Shown here piece by piece: positions 45,601 to 58,600 of a stretch of 64,000 bases of DNA. The translations under genes were made by a program, and so were the position numbers. A model generated the notes under the pieces. That model ran no database searches, was not told where the DNA came from, and saw nothing but the letters and a program-made list of their open reading frames with translations. Each line of letters starts with the position of its first letter. The stretch's first letter is position 1. Source of the DNA: Stomoxys calcitrans (Eukaryota; Arthropoda; Insecta; Diptera; Muscidae); assembly GCF_963082655.1 (NCBI RefSeq), contig NC_081554.1, positions 46,930,826 to 46,994,825 on the forward strand. The letters run 5' to 3'.

Positions 45601-48600
45601 ACGCCCAAAATACATGGTTTTTGGCGATGTTTTTCATAGAAAACTTTACAGAATTGCTCATCCAGCACCACTGCGGAAAGAGGTTTTCTTCACGAATCTA
45701 ACGGTGTCCTCAGAATTTTGAAGTTCGCAAAACTAAGGAAGTTTCAGGTCTTTCAAGCTAACCTTGATTTTTTTAGCATTTTTCGGATATCGATTATGCG
45801 ATTTTGAGCTTGTTTTTTGAAGAAAAAACATGGGAGTTGCACATAACCGAATTTTTCGCCATAAACGTCAATGCTGTGTATTCAACTCGAAAAATTTTTT
45901 CGCTTCAAAATTTGAAAATTTTCATAAGGGGGTAACCTTTGCTAAAAAAAATGCAAAAAAATAAAATGTGAAATTTGAAGTAATTGTGTTTATTTTACGA
46001 ATCGTCTTCGAATTTCGAACTGCGGAATGCTTTAAAATTTTCGAAATTTGGAAAAAAACGAGTTACGGCGTTTTAGGCCTTAACAACGACTTTGAGTTTT
46101 TACGCCCAAAATACATGGTTTTTGGCGATGTTTTTCATAGAAAACTTTACAGAATTGCTCATCCAGCACCACTGCGGAAAGAGGTTTTCTTCACGAATCT
46201 AACGGTGTCCCCAGAATTTTGAAGTTCGCAAAACTAAGGAAGTTTCAGGTCTTTCAAGCTAACCTTGATTTTTTTAGCATTTTTCGGATATCGATTATGC
46301 GATTTTGAGCTTGTTTTTTGAAGAAAAAACATGGGAGTTGCACTTAACCGAATTTTTCGCCATAAACGTCAATACTGTGTATTCAACTCGAAAAATTTTT
46401 TCGCTTCAAAATTTGAAAATTTTCATAAGGGGGTAACCTTTGCTAAAAAAAATGCAAAAAAATAAAATGTGAAATTTGAAGTAATTGTGTTTATTTTACG
46501 AATCGTCTTCGAATTTCGAACTGCTGAATGCTTTAAAATTTTCGAAATTCGAAAAAATGAACGAGTTACGGCGTTTTAGGCCGTAACAACGACTTTGAGT
46601 TTTTACGCCCAAAATACATGGTTTTTGGCGATGTTTTTCATAGAAAACTTTACAGAATTGCTCATCCAGCACCACTGCGGAAAGAGGTTTTCTTCACGAA
46701 TCTAACGATGTCCTCAGAATTTTGAAGTTCGCAAAACTAAGGAAGTTTCAGGTCTTTCAAGCTAACCTTGATTTTTTTAGCATTTTTCGGATATCGATTA
46801 TGCGATTTTGAGCTTGTTTTTTGAAGAAAAAACATGGGAGTTGCACATAACCGAATTTTTCGCCATAAACGTCAATACTGTGTATTCAACTCGAAAAAAT
46901 TTTTCGCTTCAAAATTTGAAAATTTTCATAAAATTTTTTTGCTAAAAAAAATGCAAAAAAATAAAATGTGAAATTTGAAGTAATTGTGTTTATTTTACGA
47001 ATCGTCTTCGAATTTCGAACTGCGGAATGCTTTAAAATTTTCGAAATTCGAAAAAATGAACGAGTTACGGCGTTTTAGGCCTTAACAACGACTTTGAGTT
47101 TTTACGCCCAAAATACATGGTTTTTGGCGATGTTTTTCATAGAAAACTTTACAGAATTGCTCATCCAGCACCACTGCGGAAAGAGGTTTTCTTCACGAAT
47201 CTAACGGTGTCCTCAGAATTTTGAAGTTCGCAAAACTAAGGAAGTTTCAGGTCTTTCAAGCTAACCTTGATTTTTTTAGCATTTTTCAGATATCGATTAT
47301 GCGATTTTGAGCTTGTTTTTTGAAGAAAAAACATGGGAGTTGCACATAACCGAATTTTTCGCCATAAACGTCAATACTGTGTATTCAACTCGAAAAAATT
47401 TTTCGCTTCAAAATTTGAAAATTTTCATAAGGGGGTAACCTTTGCTAAAAAAAATGCAAAAAAATAAAATGTGAAATTTGAAGTAATTGTGTTTATTTTA
47501 CGAATCGTCTTCGAATTTCAAACTGCGGAATGCTTTAAAATTTTCGAAATTCGAAAAAATGAACGAGTTACGGCGTTTTAGGCCTTAACAACGACTTTGA
47601 GTTTTTACGCCCAAAATACATGGTTTTTGGCGATGTTTTTCATAGAAAACTTTACAGAATTGCTCATCCAGCACCACTGCGGAAAGAGGTTTTCTTCACG
47701 AATCTAACGGTGTCCTCAGAATTTTGAAGTTCGCAAAACTAAGGAAGTTTCAGGTCTTTCAAGCTAACCTTGATTTTTTTAGCATTTTTCGGATATCGAT
47801 TATGCGATTTTGAGCTTGTTTTTTGAAGAAAAAACATGGGAGTTGCACATAACCGAATTTTTCGCCATAAACGTCTATACTGTGTATTCCACTCGAAAAA
47901 TTTTTTCGCTTCAAAATTTGAAAATTTTCATAAGGGGGTAACCTTTGCTAAAAAAATGCAAAAAAATAAAATGTGAAATTTGAAGTAATTGTGTTTATTT
48001 TACGAATCGTCTTCGAATTTCGAACTGCGGAATGCTTTAAAATTTTCGAAATTCGAAAAAATGAACGAGTTACGGCGTTTTAGGCCTTAACAACGACTTT
48101 GAGTTTTTACGCCCAAAATACATGGTTTTTGGCGATGTTTTTCATAGAAAACTTTACAGAATTGCTCATCCAGCACCACTGCGGAAAGAGGTTTTCTTCA
48201 CGAATCTAACGATGTCCTCAGAATTTTGAAGTTCGCAAAACTAAGGAAGTTTCAGGTCTTTCAAGCTAACCTTGATTTTTTTAGAATTTTTCGGATATCG
48301 ATTATGCGATTTTGAGCTTGTTTTTTGAAGAAAAAACATGGGAGTTGCACATAACCGAATTTTTCGCCATAAACGTCAATGCTGTGTATTCAACTCGAAA
48401 AATTTTTTCGCTTCAAAATTTGAAAATTTTCATAAGGGGGTAACCTTTGCTAAAAAAAATGCAAAAAAATAAAATGTGAAATTTGAAGTAATTGTGTTTA
48501 TTTTACGAATCGTCTTCGAATTTCGAACTGCGGAATGCTTTAAAATTTTCGAAATTCGAAAAAATGAACGAGTTACGGCGTTTTAGGCCTTAACAACGAC

Positions 48601-49578
48601 TTTGAGTTTTTACGCCCAAAATACATGGTTTTTGGCGATGTTTTTCATAGAAAACTTTACAGAATTGCTCATCCAGCACCACTGCGGAAAGAGGTTTTCT
48701 TCACGAATCTAACGGTGTCCTCAGAATTTTGAAGTTCGCAAAACTAAGGAAGTTTCAGGTCTTTCAAGCTAACCTTGATTTTTTTAGCATTTTTCGGATA
48801 TCGATTATGCGATTTTGAGCTTGTTTTTTGAAGAAAAAACATGGGAGTTGCACATAACCGAATTTTTCGCCATAAACGTCAATACTGTGTATTCAACTCG
48901 AAAAAATTTTTCGCTTCAAAAATTGAAAATTTTCATAAGGGGGTAACCTTTGCTAAAAAAATGCAAAAAAAATAAAATGTGAAATTTGAAGTAATTGTGT
49001 TTATTTTACGAATCGTCTTCGAATTTCGAACTGCGGAATGCTTTAAAATTTTCGAAATTCGAAAAAATGAACGAGTTACGGCGTTTTAGGCCTTAACAAC
49101 GACTTTGAGTTTTTACGCCCAAAATACATGGTTTTTGGCGATGTTTTTCATAGAAAACTTTACAGAATTGCTCATCCAGCACCACTGCGGAAAGAGGTTT
49201 TCTTCACGAATCTAACGGTGTCCTCAGAATTTTGAAGTTCGCAAAACTAAGGAAGTTTCAGGTCTTTCAAGCTAACCTTGATTTTTTTAGCATTTTTCGG
49301 ATATCGATTATGCGATTTTGAGCTTGTTTTTTGAAGAAAAAACATGGAAGTTGCACATAACCGAATTTTTCGCCATAAACGTCAATACTGTGTATTCAAC
49401 TCGAAAAATTTTTTCGCTTCAAAATTTGAAAATTTGAAAAAAATGCAATAAAATAAAATGTGAAATTTGAAGTAATTGTGTTTATTTTACGAATCGTCTT
49501 CGAATTTCGAACTGCGGAATGAAAATTTTCGAAATTCGAAAAAAATTAACGAGTTACGGCGCTTTAGGCCTTAACAAC
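36612..49578 (+). repeat. ~503-bp satellite, plus-oriented arm (26 units)
   Basis: The anchor GAGTTACGGCGTTTTAGGCC occurs 26 times from 36,661 to 49,551. Most spacings are 499-504, a few 485 (lacking the AAGGGGGTAACCTTTGCT block), and two are 708 and 707. Units are AT-rich and very similar, with CTGCGGAATGCTTTAAAATT, TCATCCAGCACCACTGCGG and GGATATCGATTATGCG as constant phrases. Variants at the AAGGGGGTAACC position (AAAATTTTTTTGCT at about 41,408, 42,913, 44,418, 46,931) define higher-order periods. Short frames are by-products of the repeat. The left edge is degenerate. Centromeric or pericentromeric satellite is a possibility, not shown. Confidence 0.97.
37895..39000 (+). repeat. Two satellite units with an internal ~204-bp expansion
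   Basis: The units anchored at 37,650 and 38,358 are 708 and 707 bases. Each holds four copies of a ~60-base block beginning TTGTTTTTTGAAGAAAAAAC and ending TTTTTCGCCATAA, where ordinary units have one. The same order of sub-blocks (one beginning TTGTTTTTTGAATAAAAAAC) occurs in both, so the expanded unit was itself duplicated. Confidence 0.92.
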
Positions 49579-49620
49579 AACTCAAAGTCGTTGTTAAGGC
49601 CTAAAAGGCCGTAACTCGTT
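49548..49620. repeat. Head-to-head inversion junction, near-palindrome
   Basis: A 31-base arm ending CTTTAGGCCTTAACAAC at 49,578 faces a 31-base inverse arm from 49,590, with an 11-base spacer AACTCAAAGTC and two mismatches. The repeat continues in opposite orientation on each side, so the palindrome is the centre of a much larger inverted repeat of satellite units. Confidence 0.95.
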
Positions 49621-52600
49621 CATTTTTTCGAATTTCGAAAATTTTTAAAGCATTCCGCAGTTCGAAATTCGAAGACGATTCGTAAAATAAACACAATTAC
49701 TTCAAATTTCACATTTTATTTTTTTGCATTTTTTTTAGCAAAGGTTACCCCCTTATGAAAATTTTCAAATTTTGAAGCGAAAAAATTTTTCGAGTTGAAT
49801 ACACAGTATTGACGTTTATGGCGAAAAATTCGGTTATGTGCAACTCCCATGTTTTTTCTTCAAAAAACAAGCTCACAATCGCATAATCGATATCCGAAAA
49901 AATGCTAAAAAAATCAAGGTTAGCTTGAAAGACCTGAAACTTCCTTAGTTTTGCGAACTTCAAAATTCTGAGGACACCGTTAGATTCGTGAAGAAAACCT
50001 CTTTCCGCAGTGGTGCTGGATGAGCAATTCTGTAAAGTTTTCTATGAAAAACATCGCCAAAAACCATGTATTTTGGGCGTAAAAACTCAAAGTCGTTGTT
50101 AAGGCCTAAAACGCCGTAACTCGTTCATTTTTTCGAATTTCGAAAATTTTAAAGCATTCCGCAGTTTGAAATTCGAAGACGATTCGTAAAATAAACACAA
50201 TTACTTCAAATTTCACATTTTATTTTTTTGAATTTTTTTTAGCAAAGGTTATGAAAATTTTCAAATTTTGAAGCGAAAAAATTTTTCGAGTTGAACACAC
50301 AGTATTGACTTTTATGGCGAAAAATTCGGTTATGTGCAACTCCCATGTTTTTTCTTCAACAAACAAGCTCAAAGTCGCATAATCGATATCCGAAAAATGC
50401 TAAAAAAATCAAGGTTAGCTTGAAAGACCTGAAAACTTCCTTAGTTTTGCGGACTTCAAAATTCTGAGGACATCGTTAGATTCGTGAAGAAAACCTCTTT
50501 CCGCAGTGGTGCTGGATGAGCAATTCTGTAAAGTTTTCTATGAAAAAACATCGCAAAAAACCATGTATTTTAGGCGTAAAAACTCAAAGTCGTTGTTAAG
50601 GCCTAAAACGCCGTAACTCGTTCATTTTTTCGAATTTCGAAAATTTTAAAGCATTCCGCAGTTCGAAATTCGAAGACGATTCGTAAAATAAACACAATTA
50701 CTTCAAATTTCACATTTTATTTTTTTGCATTTTTTTTAGCAAAGGTTACCCCCTTATGAAAATTTTCAAATTTTGAAGCGAAAAAATTTTCGAGTTGAAT
50801 ATACAGTATTGACGTTTATGGCGAAAAATTCGGTTAAGTGCAACTCCCATGTTTTTTCTTCAACAAACAAGCTCAAAGTCGCATAATCGATATCCGAAAA
50901 ATGCTAAAAAAATCAAGGTTAGCTTGAAAGACCTGAAACTTCCTTAGTTTTGCGGACTTCAAAATTCTGAGGACATCGTTAGATTCGTGAAGAAAACCTC
51001 TTTCCGCAGTGCTGCTGGATGAGCAATTCTGTAAAGTTTTCTATGAAAAACATCGCCAAAAACCATGTATTTTGGGCGTAAAAACTCAAAGTCGTTTTTA
51101 AGGCCTAAAACACCGTAATTCGTTCATTTTTTCGAATTTCGAAAATTTTAAAGCATTCCGCAGTTCGAAATTCGAAGACGATTCGTAAAATAAACACAAT
51201 TACTTCAAATTTCACATTTTATTTTTTTGAATTTTTTTTAGCAAAGGTTACCCCCTTATGAAAATTTTCAAATTTTGAAGCGAAAAAATTTTTCGAGTGG
51301 AATACACAGTATTGACGTTTATGGCGAAAAATTCGGTTAAGTGCAACTCCCATGTTTTTTCTTCAAAAAACAAGCTCAAAATCGCATAATCGATATCCGA
51401 AAAATGCTAAAAAAATCAAGGTTAGCTTGAAAGACCTAAAACTTCCTTAGTTTTGCGAACTTCAAAATTCTGAGGACACCGTTAGATTTGTGAAGAAAAT
51501 CTCTTTCCGCAGTGGTGCTGGATGAGCAATTCTGTAAAGTTTTCTATGAAAAACATCGCCAAAAACCATGTATTTTGGGCGTAAAAACTCAAAGTCGTTG
51601 TTAAGGCCTTAAACGCCGTAACTCGTTCATTTTTTCGAATTTCGAAAATTTTAAAGCATTCCGCAGTTCGAAATTCGAAGACGATTCGTAAAATAAACAC
51701 AATTACTTCAAATTTCACATTTTATTTTTTGAATTTTTTTTAGCAAAGGTTACCACCCCCTTATGAAAATTTTCAAATTTTGAAGCGAAAAAATTTTTCG
51801 AGTAGAATATACAGTATTGACGTTTATGGCGAAAAATTCGGTTAAGTGCAACTCCCATGTTTTTTCTTCAACAAACAAGCTCAAAGTCGCATAATCGATA
51901 TCCGAAAAATGCTAAAAAAATCAAGGTTAGCTTGAAAGACCTGAAACTTCCTTAGTTTTGCGAACTTCAAAATTCTGAGGACACCGTTAGATTTGTGAAG
52001 AAAATCTCTTTCCGCAGTGGTGCNNNNNNNNNNNNNNNNNNNNNNNNNNNNNNNNNNNNNNNNNNNNNNNNNNNNNNNNNNNNNNNNNNNNNNNNNNNNN
52101 NNNNNNNNNNNNNNNNNNNNNNNNNNNNNNNNNNNNNNNNNNNNNNNNNNNNNNNNNNNNNNNNNNNNNNNNNNNNNNNNNNNNNNNNNNNNNNNNNNNN
52201 NNNNNNNNNNNNNNNNNNNNNNNCAGTGGTGCTGGATGAGCAATTCTGTAAAGTTTTCTATGAAAAACATCGCCAAAAACCATGTATTTTGGGCGTAAAA
52301 ACTCAAAGTCGTTGTTAAGGCCTAAAACGCCGTAACTCGTTCATTTTTTCGAATTCGAAAATTTTAAAGCATTCCGCAGTTCGAAATTCGAAGACGATTC
52401 GTAAAATAAACACAATTACTTCAAATTTCACATTTTATTTTTTTGCATTTTTTTTTAGCAAAGGTTACCCCCTTATGAAAATTTTCAAATTTTGAAGCGA
52501 AAAAATTTTTCGAGTTGAATACACAGCATTGACGTTTATGGCGAAAAATTCGGTTATGTGCAACTCCCATGTTTTTTCTTCAAAAAACAAGCTCAAAATC

Positions 52601-55600
52601 GCATAATCGATATCCGAAAAATGCTAAAAAAATCAAGGTTAGCTTGAAAGACCTGAAACTTCCTTAGTTTTGCGAACTTCAAAATTCTGAGGACACCGTT
52701 AGATTCGTGAAGAAAACCTCTTTCCGCAGTGGTGCTGGATGAGCAATTCTGTAAAGTTTTCTATGAAAAACATCGCCAAAAACCATGTATTTTGGGCGTA
52801 AAAAAAAAGTCGTTGTTAAGGCCTAAAAGGCCGTAACTCGTTCATTTTTTCGAAAATTTTAAAGCATTCCGCAGTTCGAAATTCGAAGACGATTCGTAAA
52901 ATAAACACAATTACTTCAAATTTCACATTTTATTTTTTTGCATTTTTTTTAGCAAAGGTTACCCCCTTATGAAAATTTTCAAATTTTGAAGCGAAAAAAT
53001 TTTTCGAGTTGAATACACAGTATTGACGTTTATGGCGAAAAATTCGGTTAAGTGCAACTCCCATGTTTTTTCTTCAAAAAACAAGCTCAAAATCGCATAA
53101 TCGATATCCGAAAAATGTTAAAAAAATCAAGGTTAGCTTGAAAGACCTGAAACTTCCTTAGTTTTGCGAACTTCAAAATTCTGAGGACATCGTTAGATTC
53201 GTGAAGAAAACCTCTTTCCGCAGTGGTGCTGGATGAGCAATTCTGTAAAGTTTTCTATGAAAAACATCGCCAAAAACCATGTATTTTGGGCGTAAAAACT
53301 CAAAGTCGTTGTTAAGGCCTAAAACGCCGTAACTCGTTCATTTTTTCGAATTTCGAAAATTTTAAAGCATTCCGCAGTTCGAAATTCGAAGACGATTCGT
53401 AAAATAAACACAATTACTTCAAATTTCACATTTTATTTTTTTGCATTTTTTTTAGCAAAGGTTACCCCCTTATGAAAATTTTCAAATTTGAAGCGAAAAA
53501 ATTTTTCGAGTTGAATACACAGCATTGACGTTTATGGCGAAAAATTCGGTTATGTGCAACTCCCATGTTTTTTCTTCAAAAAACAAGCTCAAAATCGCAT
53601 AATCGATATCCGAAAAATGCTAAAAAAATCAAGGTTAGCTTGAAAGACCTGAAACTTCCTTAGTTTTGCGAACTTCAAAATTCTGAGGACACCGTTAGAT
53701 TCGTGAAGAAAACCTCTTTCCGCAGTGGTGCTGGATGAGCAATTCTGTAAAGTTTTCTATGAAAAACATCGCCAAAAACCATGTATTTTGGGCGTAAAAA
53801 AAAAGTCGTTGTTAAGGCCTAAAAGGCCGTAACTCGTTCATTTTTTCGAATTTCGAAAATTTTAAAGCATTCCGCAGTTCGAAATTCGAAGACGATTCGT
53901 AAAATAAACACAATTACTTCAAATTTCACATTTTATTTTTTTGCATTTTTTTTAGCAAAGGTTACCCCCTTATGAAAATTTTCAAATTTTGAAGCGAAAA
54001 AATTTTTCGAGTTGAATACACAGTATTGACGTTTATGGCGAAAAATTCGGTCAAGTGCAACTCCCATGTTTTTACTTCAAAAAACAAGCTCAAAATCGCA
54101 TAATCGATATCCGAAAAATGCTAAAAAAATCAAGGTTAGCTTGAAAGACCTGAAACTTCCTTAGTTTTGCGAACTTCAAAATTCTGAGGACACCGTTAGA
54201 TTCGTGAAGAAAACCTCTTTCTGCAGTGGTGCTGGATGAGCAATTCTGTAAAGTTTTCTATGAAAAACATCGCCAAAAACCATGTATTTTGGACGTAAAA
54301 ACTCAAAGTCGTTGTTAAGGCCTAAAACGCCGTAACTCGTTCATTTTTTCGAATTTCGAAAATTTTAAAGCATTCCGCAGTTCGAAATTCGAAGACGATT
54401 CGTAAAATAAACACAATTACTTCAAATTTCACATTTTATTTTTTTGCATTTTTTTTAGCAAAGGTTACCCCCTTATGAAAATTTTCAAATTTTGAAGCGA
54501 AAAAATTTTTCGAGTTGAATACACAGTATTGACGTTTATGGCGAAAAATTCGGTTATGTGCAACTCCCATGTTTGTTCTTCAAAAAACAAGCTCAAAATC
54601 GCATAATCGATATCCGAAAAATGCTAAAAAATCAAGGTTAGCTTGAAAGACCTGAAACTTCCTTAGTTTTGCGAACTTCAAAATTCTGAGGACATCGTTA
54701 GATTCGTGAAGAAAACCTCTTTCCGCAGTGGTGCTGGATGAGCAATTCTGTAAAGTTTTCTATGAAAAACATCGCCAAAAACCATGTATTTTGGGCGTAA
54801 AAACTCAAAGTCGTTGTTAAGGCCTAAAACGCCGTAACTCGTTCATTTTTTCGAATTTCGAAAATTTTAAAGCATTCCGCAGTTCGAAATTCGAAGACGA
54901 TTCGTAAAATAAACACAATTACTTCAAATTTCACATTTTATTTTATTGCATTTTTTTTTCAAATTTTCAAATTTTGAAGCGAAAAAATTTTCGAGTTGAA
55001 TACACAGTATTGACGTTTATGGCGAAAAATTCGGTTAAGTGCAACTCCCATGTTTTTTCTTCAAAAAACAAGCTCAAAATCGCATAATCGATATCCGAAA
55101 AATGTTAAAAAAATCAAGGTTAGCTTGAAAGACCTGAAACTTCCTTAGTTTTGCGAACTTCAAAATTCTGAGGACATCGTTAGATTCGTGAAGAAAACCT
55201 CTTTCCGCAGTGGTGCTGGATGAGCAATTCTGTAAAGTTTTCTATGAAAAACATCGCCAAAAACCATGTATTTTGGGCGTAAAAACTCAAAGTCGTTGTT
55301 AAGGCCTAAAACGCCGTAACTCGTTCATTTTTTCGAATTTCGAAAATTTTAAAGCATTCCGCAGTTCGAAATTCGAAGACGATTCGTAAAATAAACACAA
55401 TTACTTCAAATTTCACATTTTATTTTTTTGCATTTTTTTTAGCAAAGGTTACCCCCTTATGAAAATTTTCAAATTTTGAAGCGAAAAAATTTTTCGAGTT
55501 GAATACACAGCATTGACGTTTATGGCGAAAAATTCGGTTATGTGCAACTCCCATGTTTTTTCTTCAAAAAACAAGCTCAAAATCGCATAATCGATATCCG

Positions 55601-58600
55601 AAAAATGCTAAAAAAATCAAGGTTAGCTTGAAAGACCTGAAACTTCCTTAGTTTTGCGAACTTCAAAATTCTGAGGACACCGTTAGATTCGTGAAGAAAA
55701 CCTCTTTCCGCAGTGGTGCTGGATGAGCAATTCTGTAAAGTTTTCTATGAAAAACATCGCCAAAAACCATGTATTTTGGGCGTAAAAAAAAAGTCGTTGT
55801 TAAGGCCTAAAAGGCCGTAACTCGTTCATTTTTTCGAAAATTTTAAAGCATTCCGCAGTTCGAAATTCGAAGACGATTCGTAAAATAAACACAATTACTT
55901 GAAATTTCACATTTTATTTTTTTGCATTTTTTTAGCAAAGGTTACCCCCTTATGAAAATTTTCAAATTTTGAAGCGAAAAAATTTTTCGAGTTGAATACA
56001 CAGTATTGACGTTTATGGCGAAAAATTCGGTTAAGTGCAACTCCCATGTTTTTTCTTCAAAAAACAAGCTCAAAATCGCATAATCGATATCCGAAAAATG
56101 TTAAAAAAATCAAGGTTAGCTTGAAAGACCTGAAACTTCCTTAGTTTTGCGAACTTCAAAATTCTGAGGACATCGTTAGATTCGTGAAGAAAACCTCTTT
56201 CCGCAGTGGTGCTGGATGAGCAATTCTGTAAAGTTTTCTATGAAAAACATCGCCAAAAACCATGTATTTTGGGCGTAAAAACTCAAAGTCGTTGTTAAGG
56301 CCTAAAACGCCGTAACTCGTTCATTTTTTCGAATTTCGAAAATTTTAAAGCATTCCGCAGTTCGAAATTCGAAGACGATTCGTAAAATAAACACAATTAC
56401 TTCAAATTTCACATTTTATTTTTTTGCATTTTTTTTAGCAAAGGTTACCCCCTTATGAAAATTTTTCAAATTTTGAAGCGAAAAAATTTTTCGAGTTGAA
56501 TACACAGCATTGACGTTTATGGCGAAAAATTCGGTTATGTGCAACTCCCATGTTTTTTCTTCAAAAAACAAGCTCAAAATCGCATAATCGATATCCGAAA
56601 AATGCTAAAAAAATCAAGGTTAGCTTGAAAGACCTGAAACTTCCTTAGTTTTGCGAACTTCAAAATTCTGAGGACACCGTTAGATTCGTGAAGAAAACCT
56701 CTTTCCGCAGTGGTGCTGGATGAGCAATTCTGTAAAGTTTTCTATGAAAAACATCGCCAAAAACCATGTATTTTGGGCGTAAAAACTCAAAGTCGTTGTT
56801 AAGGCCTAAAACGCCGTAACTCGTTCATTTTTTCGAATTTCGAAAATTTTAAAGCATTCCGCAGTTCGAAATTCGAAGACGATTCGTAAAATAAACACAA
56901 TTACTTCAAATTTCACATTTTATTTTTTTGCATTTTTTTTAGCAAAGGTTACCCCCTTATGAAAATTTTCAAATTTTGAAGCGAAAAAATTTTTCGAGTT
57001 GAATACACAGTATTGACGTTTATGGCGAAAAATTCGGTCAAGTGCAACTCCCATGTTTTTACTTCAAAAAACAAGCTCAAAATCGCATAATCGATATCCG
57101 AAAAATGTTAAAAAAATCAAGGTTAGCTTGAAAGACCTGAAACTTCCTTAGTTTTGCGAACTTCAAAATTCTGAGGACATCGTTAGATTCGTGAAGAAAA
57201 CCTCTTTCCGCAGTGGTGCTGGATGAGCAATTCTGTAAAGTTTTCTATGAAAAACATCGCCAAAAACCATGTATTTTGGGCGTAAAAACTCAATGTCGTT
57301 GTTAAGGCCTAAAACGCCGTAACTCGTTCATTTTTTCGAATTCGAAAATTTTAAAGCATTCCGCAGTTCGAAATTCGAAGACGATTCGTAAAATAAACAC
57401 AATTACTTCAAATTTCACATTTTATTTTTTTGCATTTTTTTTAGCAAAGGTTACCCCCTTATGAAAATTTTCAAATTTTGAAGCGAAAAAATTTTTCGAG
57501 TTGAATACACAGTATTGACGTTTATGGCGAAAAATTCGGTCAAGTGCAACTCCCATGTTTTTACTTCAAAAAACAAGCTCAAAATCGCATAATCGATATC
57601 CGAAAAATGCTAAAAAAATCAAGGTTAGCTTGAAAGACCTGAAACTTCCTTAGTTTTGCGAACTTCAAAATTCTGAGGACACCGTTAGATTCGTGAAGAA
57701 AACCTCTTTCTGCAGTGGTGCTGGATGAGCAATTCTGTAAAGTTTTCTATGAAAAACATCGCCAAAAACCATGTATTTTGGACGTAAAAACTCAAAGTCG
57801 TTGTTAAGGCCTAAAACGCCGTAACTCGTTCATTTTTTCGAATTTCGAAAATTTTAAAGCATTCCGCAGTTCGAAATTCGAAGACGATTCGTAAAATAAA
57901 CACAATTACTTCAAATTTCACATTTTATTTTTTTGCATTTTTTTTAGCAAAGGTTACCCCCTTATGAAAATTTTCAAATTTTGAAGCGAAAAAATTTTTC
58001 GAGTTGAATACACAGTATTGACGTTTATGGCGAAAAATTCGGTTATGTGCAACTCCCATGTTTGTTCTTCAAAAAACAAGCTCAAAATCGCATAATCGAT
58101 ATCCGAAAAATGCTAAAAAATCAAGGTTAGCTTGAAAGACCTGAAACTTCCTTAGTTTTGCGAACTTCAAAATTCTGAGGACATCGTTAGATTCGTGAAG
58201 AAAACCTCTTTCCGCAGTGGTGCTGGATGAGCAATTCTGTAAAGTTTTCTATGAAAAACATCGCCAAAAACCATGTATTTTGGGCGTAAAAACTCAAAGT
58301 CGTTGTTAAGGCCTAAAACGCCGTAACTCGTTCATTTTTTCGAATTTCGAAAATTTTAAAGCATTCCGCAGTTCGAAATTCGAAGACGATTCGTAAAATA
58401 AACACAATTACTTCAAATTTCACATTTTATTTTATTGCATTTTTTTTTCAAATTTTCAAATTTTGAAGCGAAAAAATTTTTCGAGTTGAATACACAGTAT
58501 TGACGTTTATGGCGAAAAATTCGGTTAAGTGCAACTCCCATGTTTTTTCTTCAAAAAACAAGCTCAAAATCGCATAATCGATATCCGAAAAATGTTAAAA

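Noticed and set aside
36612..49578. CENP-B-box-like site in the satellite (TTTCGAACTGCGGAA)
   Set aside because: The spacing and the required central A and GGG do not fit the known CENP-B consensus.
51881..52318. Open frames crossing the N gap
   Set aside because: Open only because N codons hide stops.
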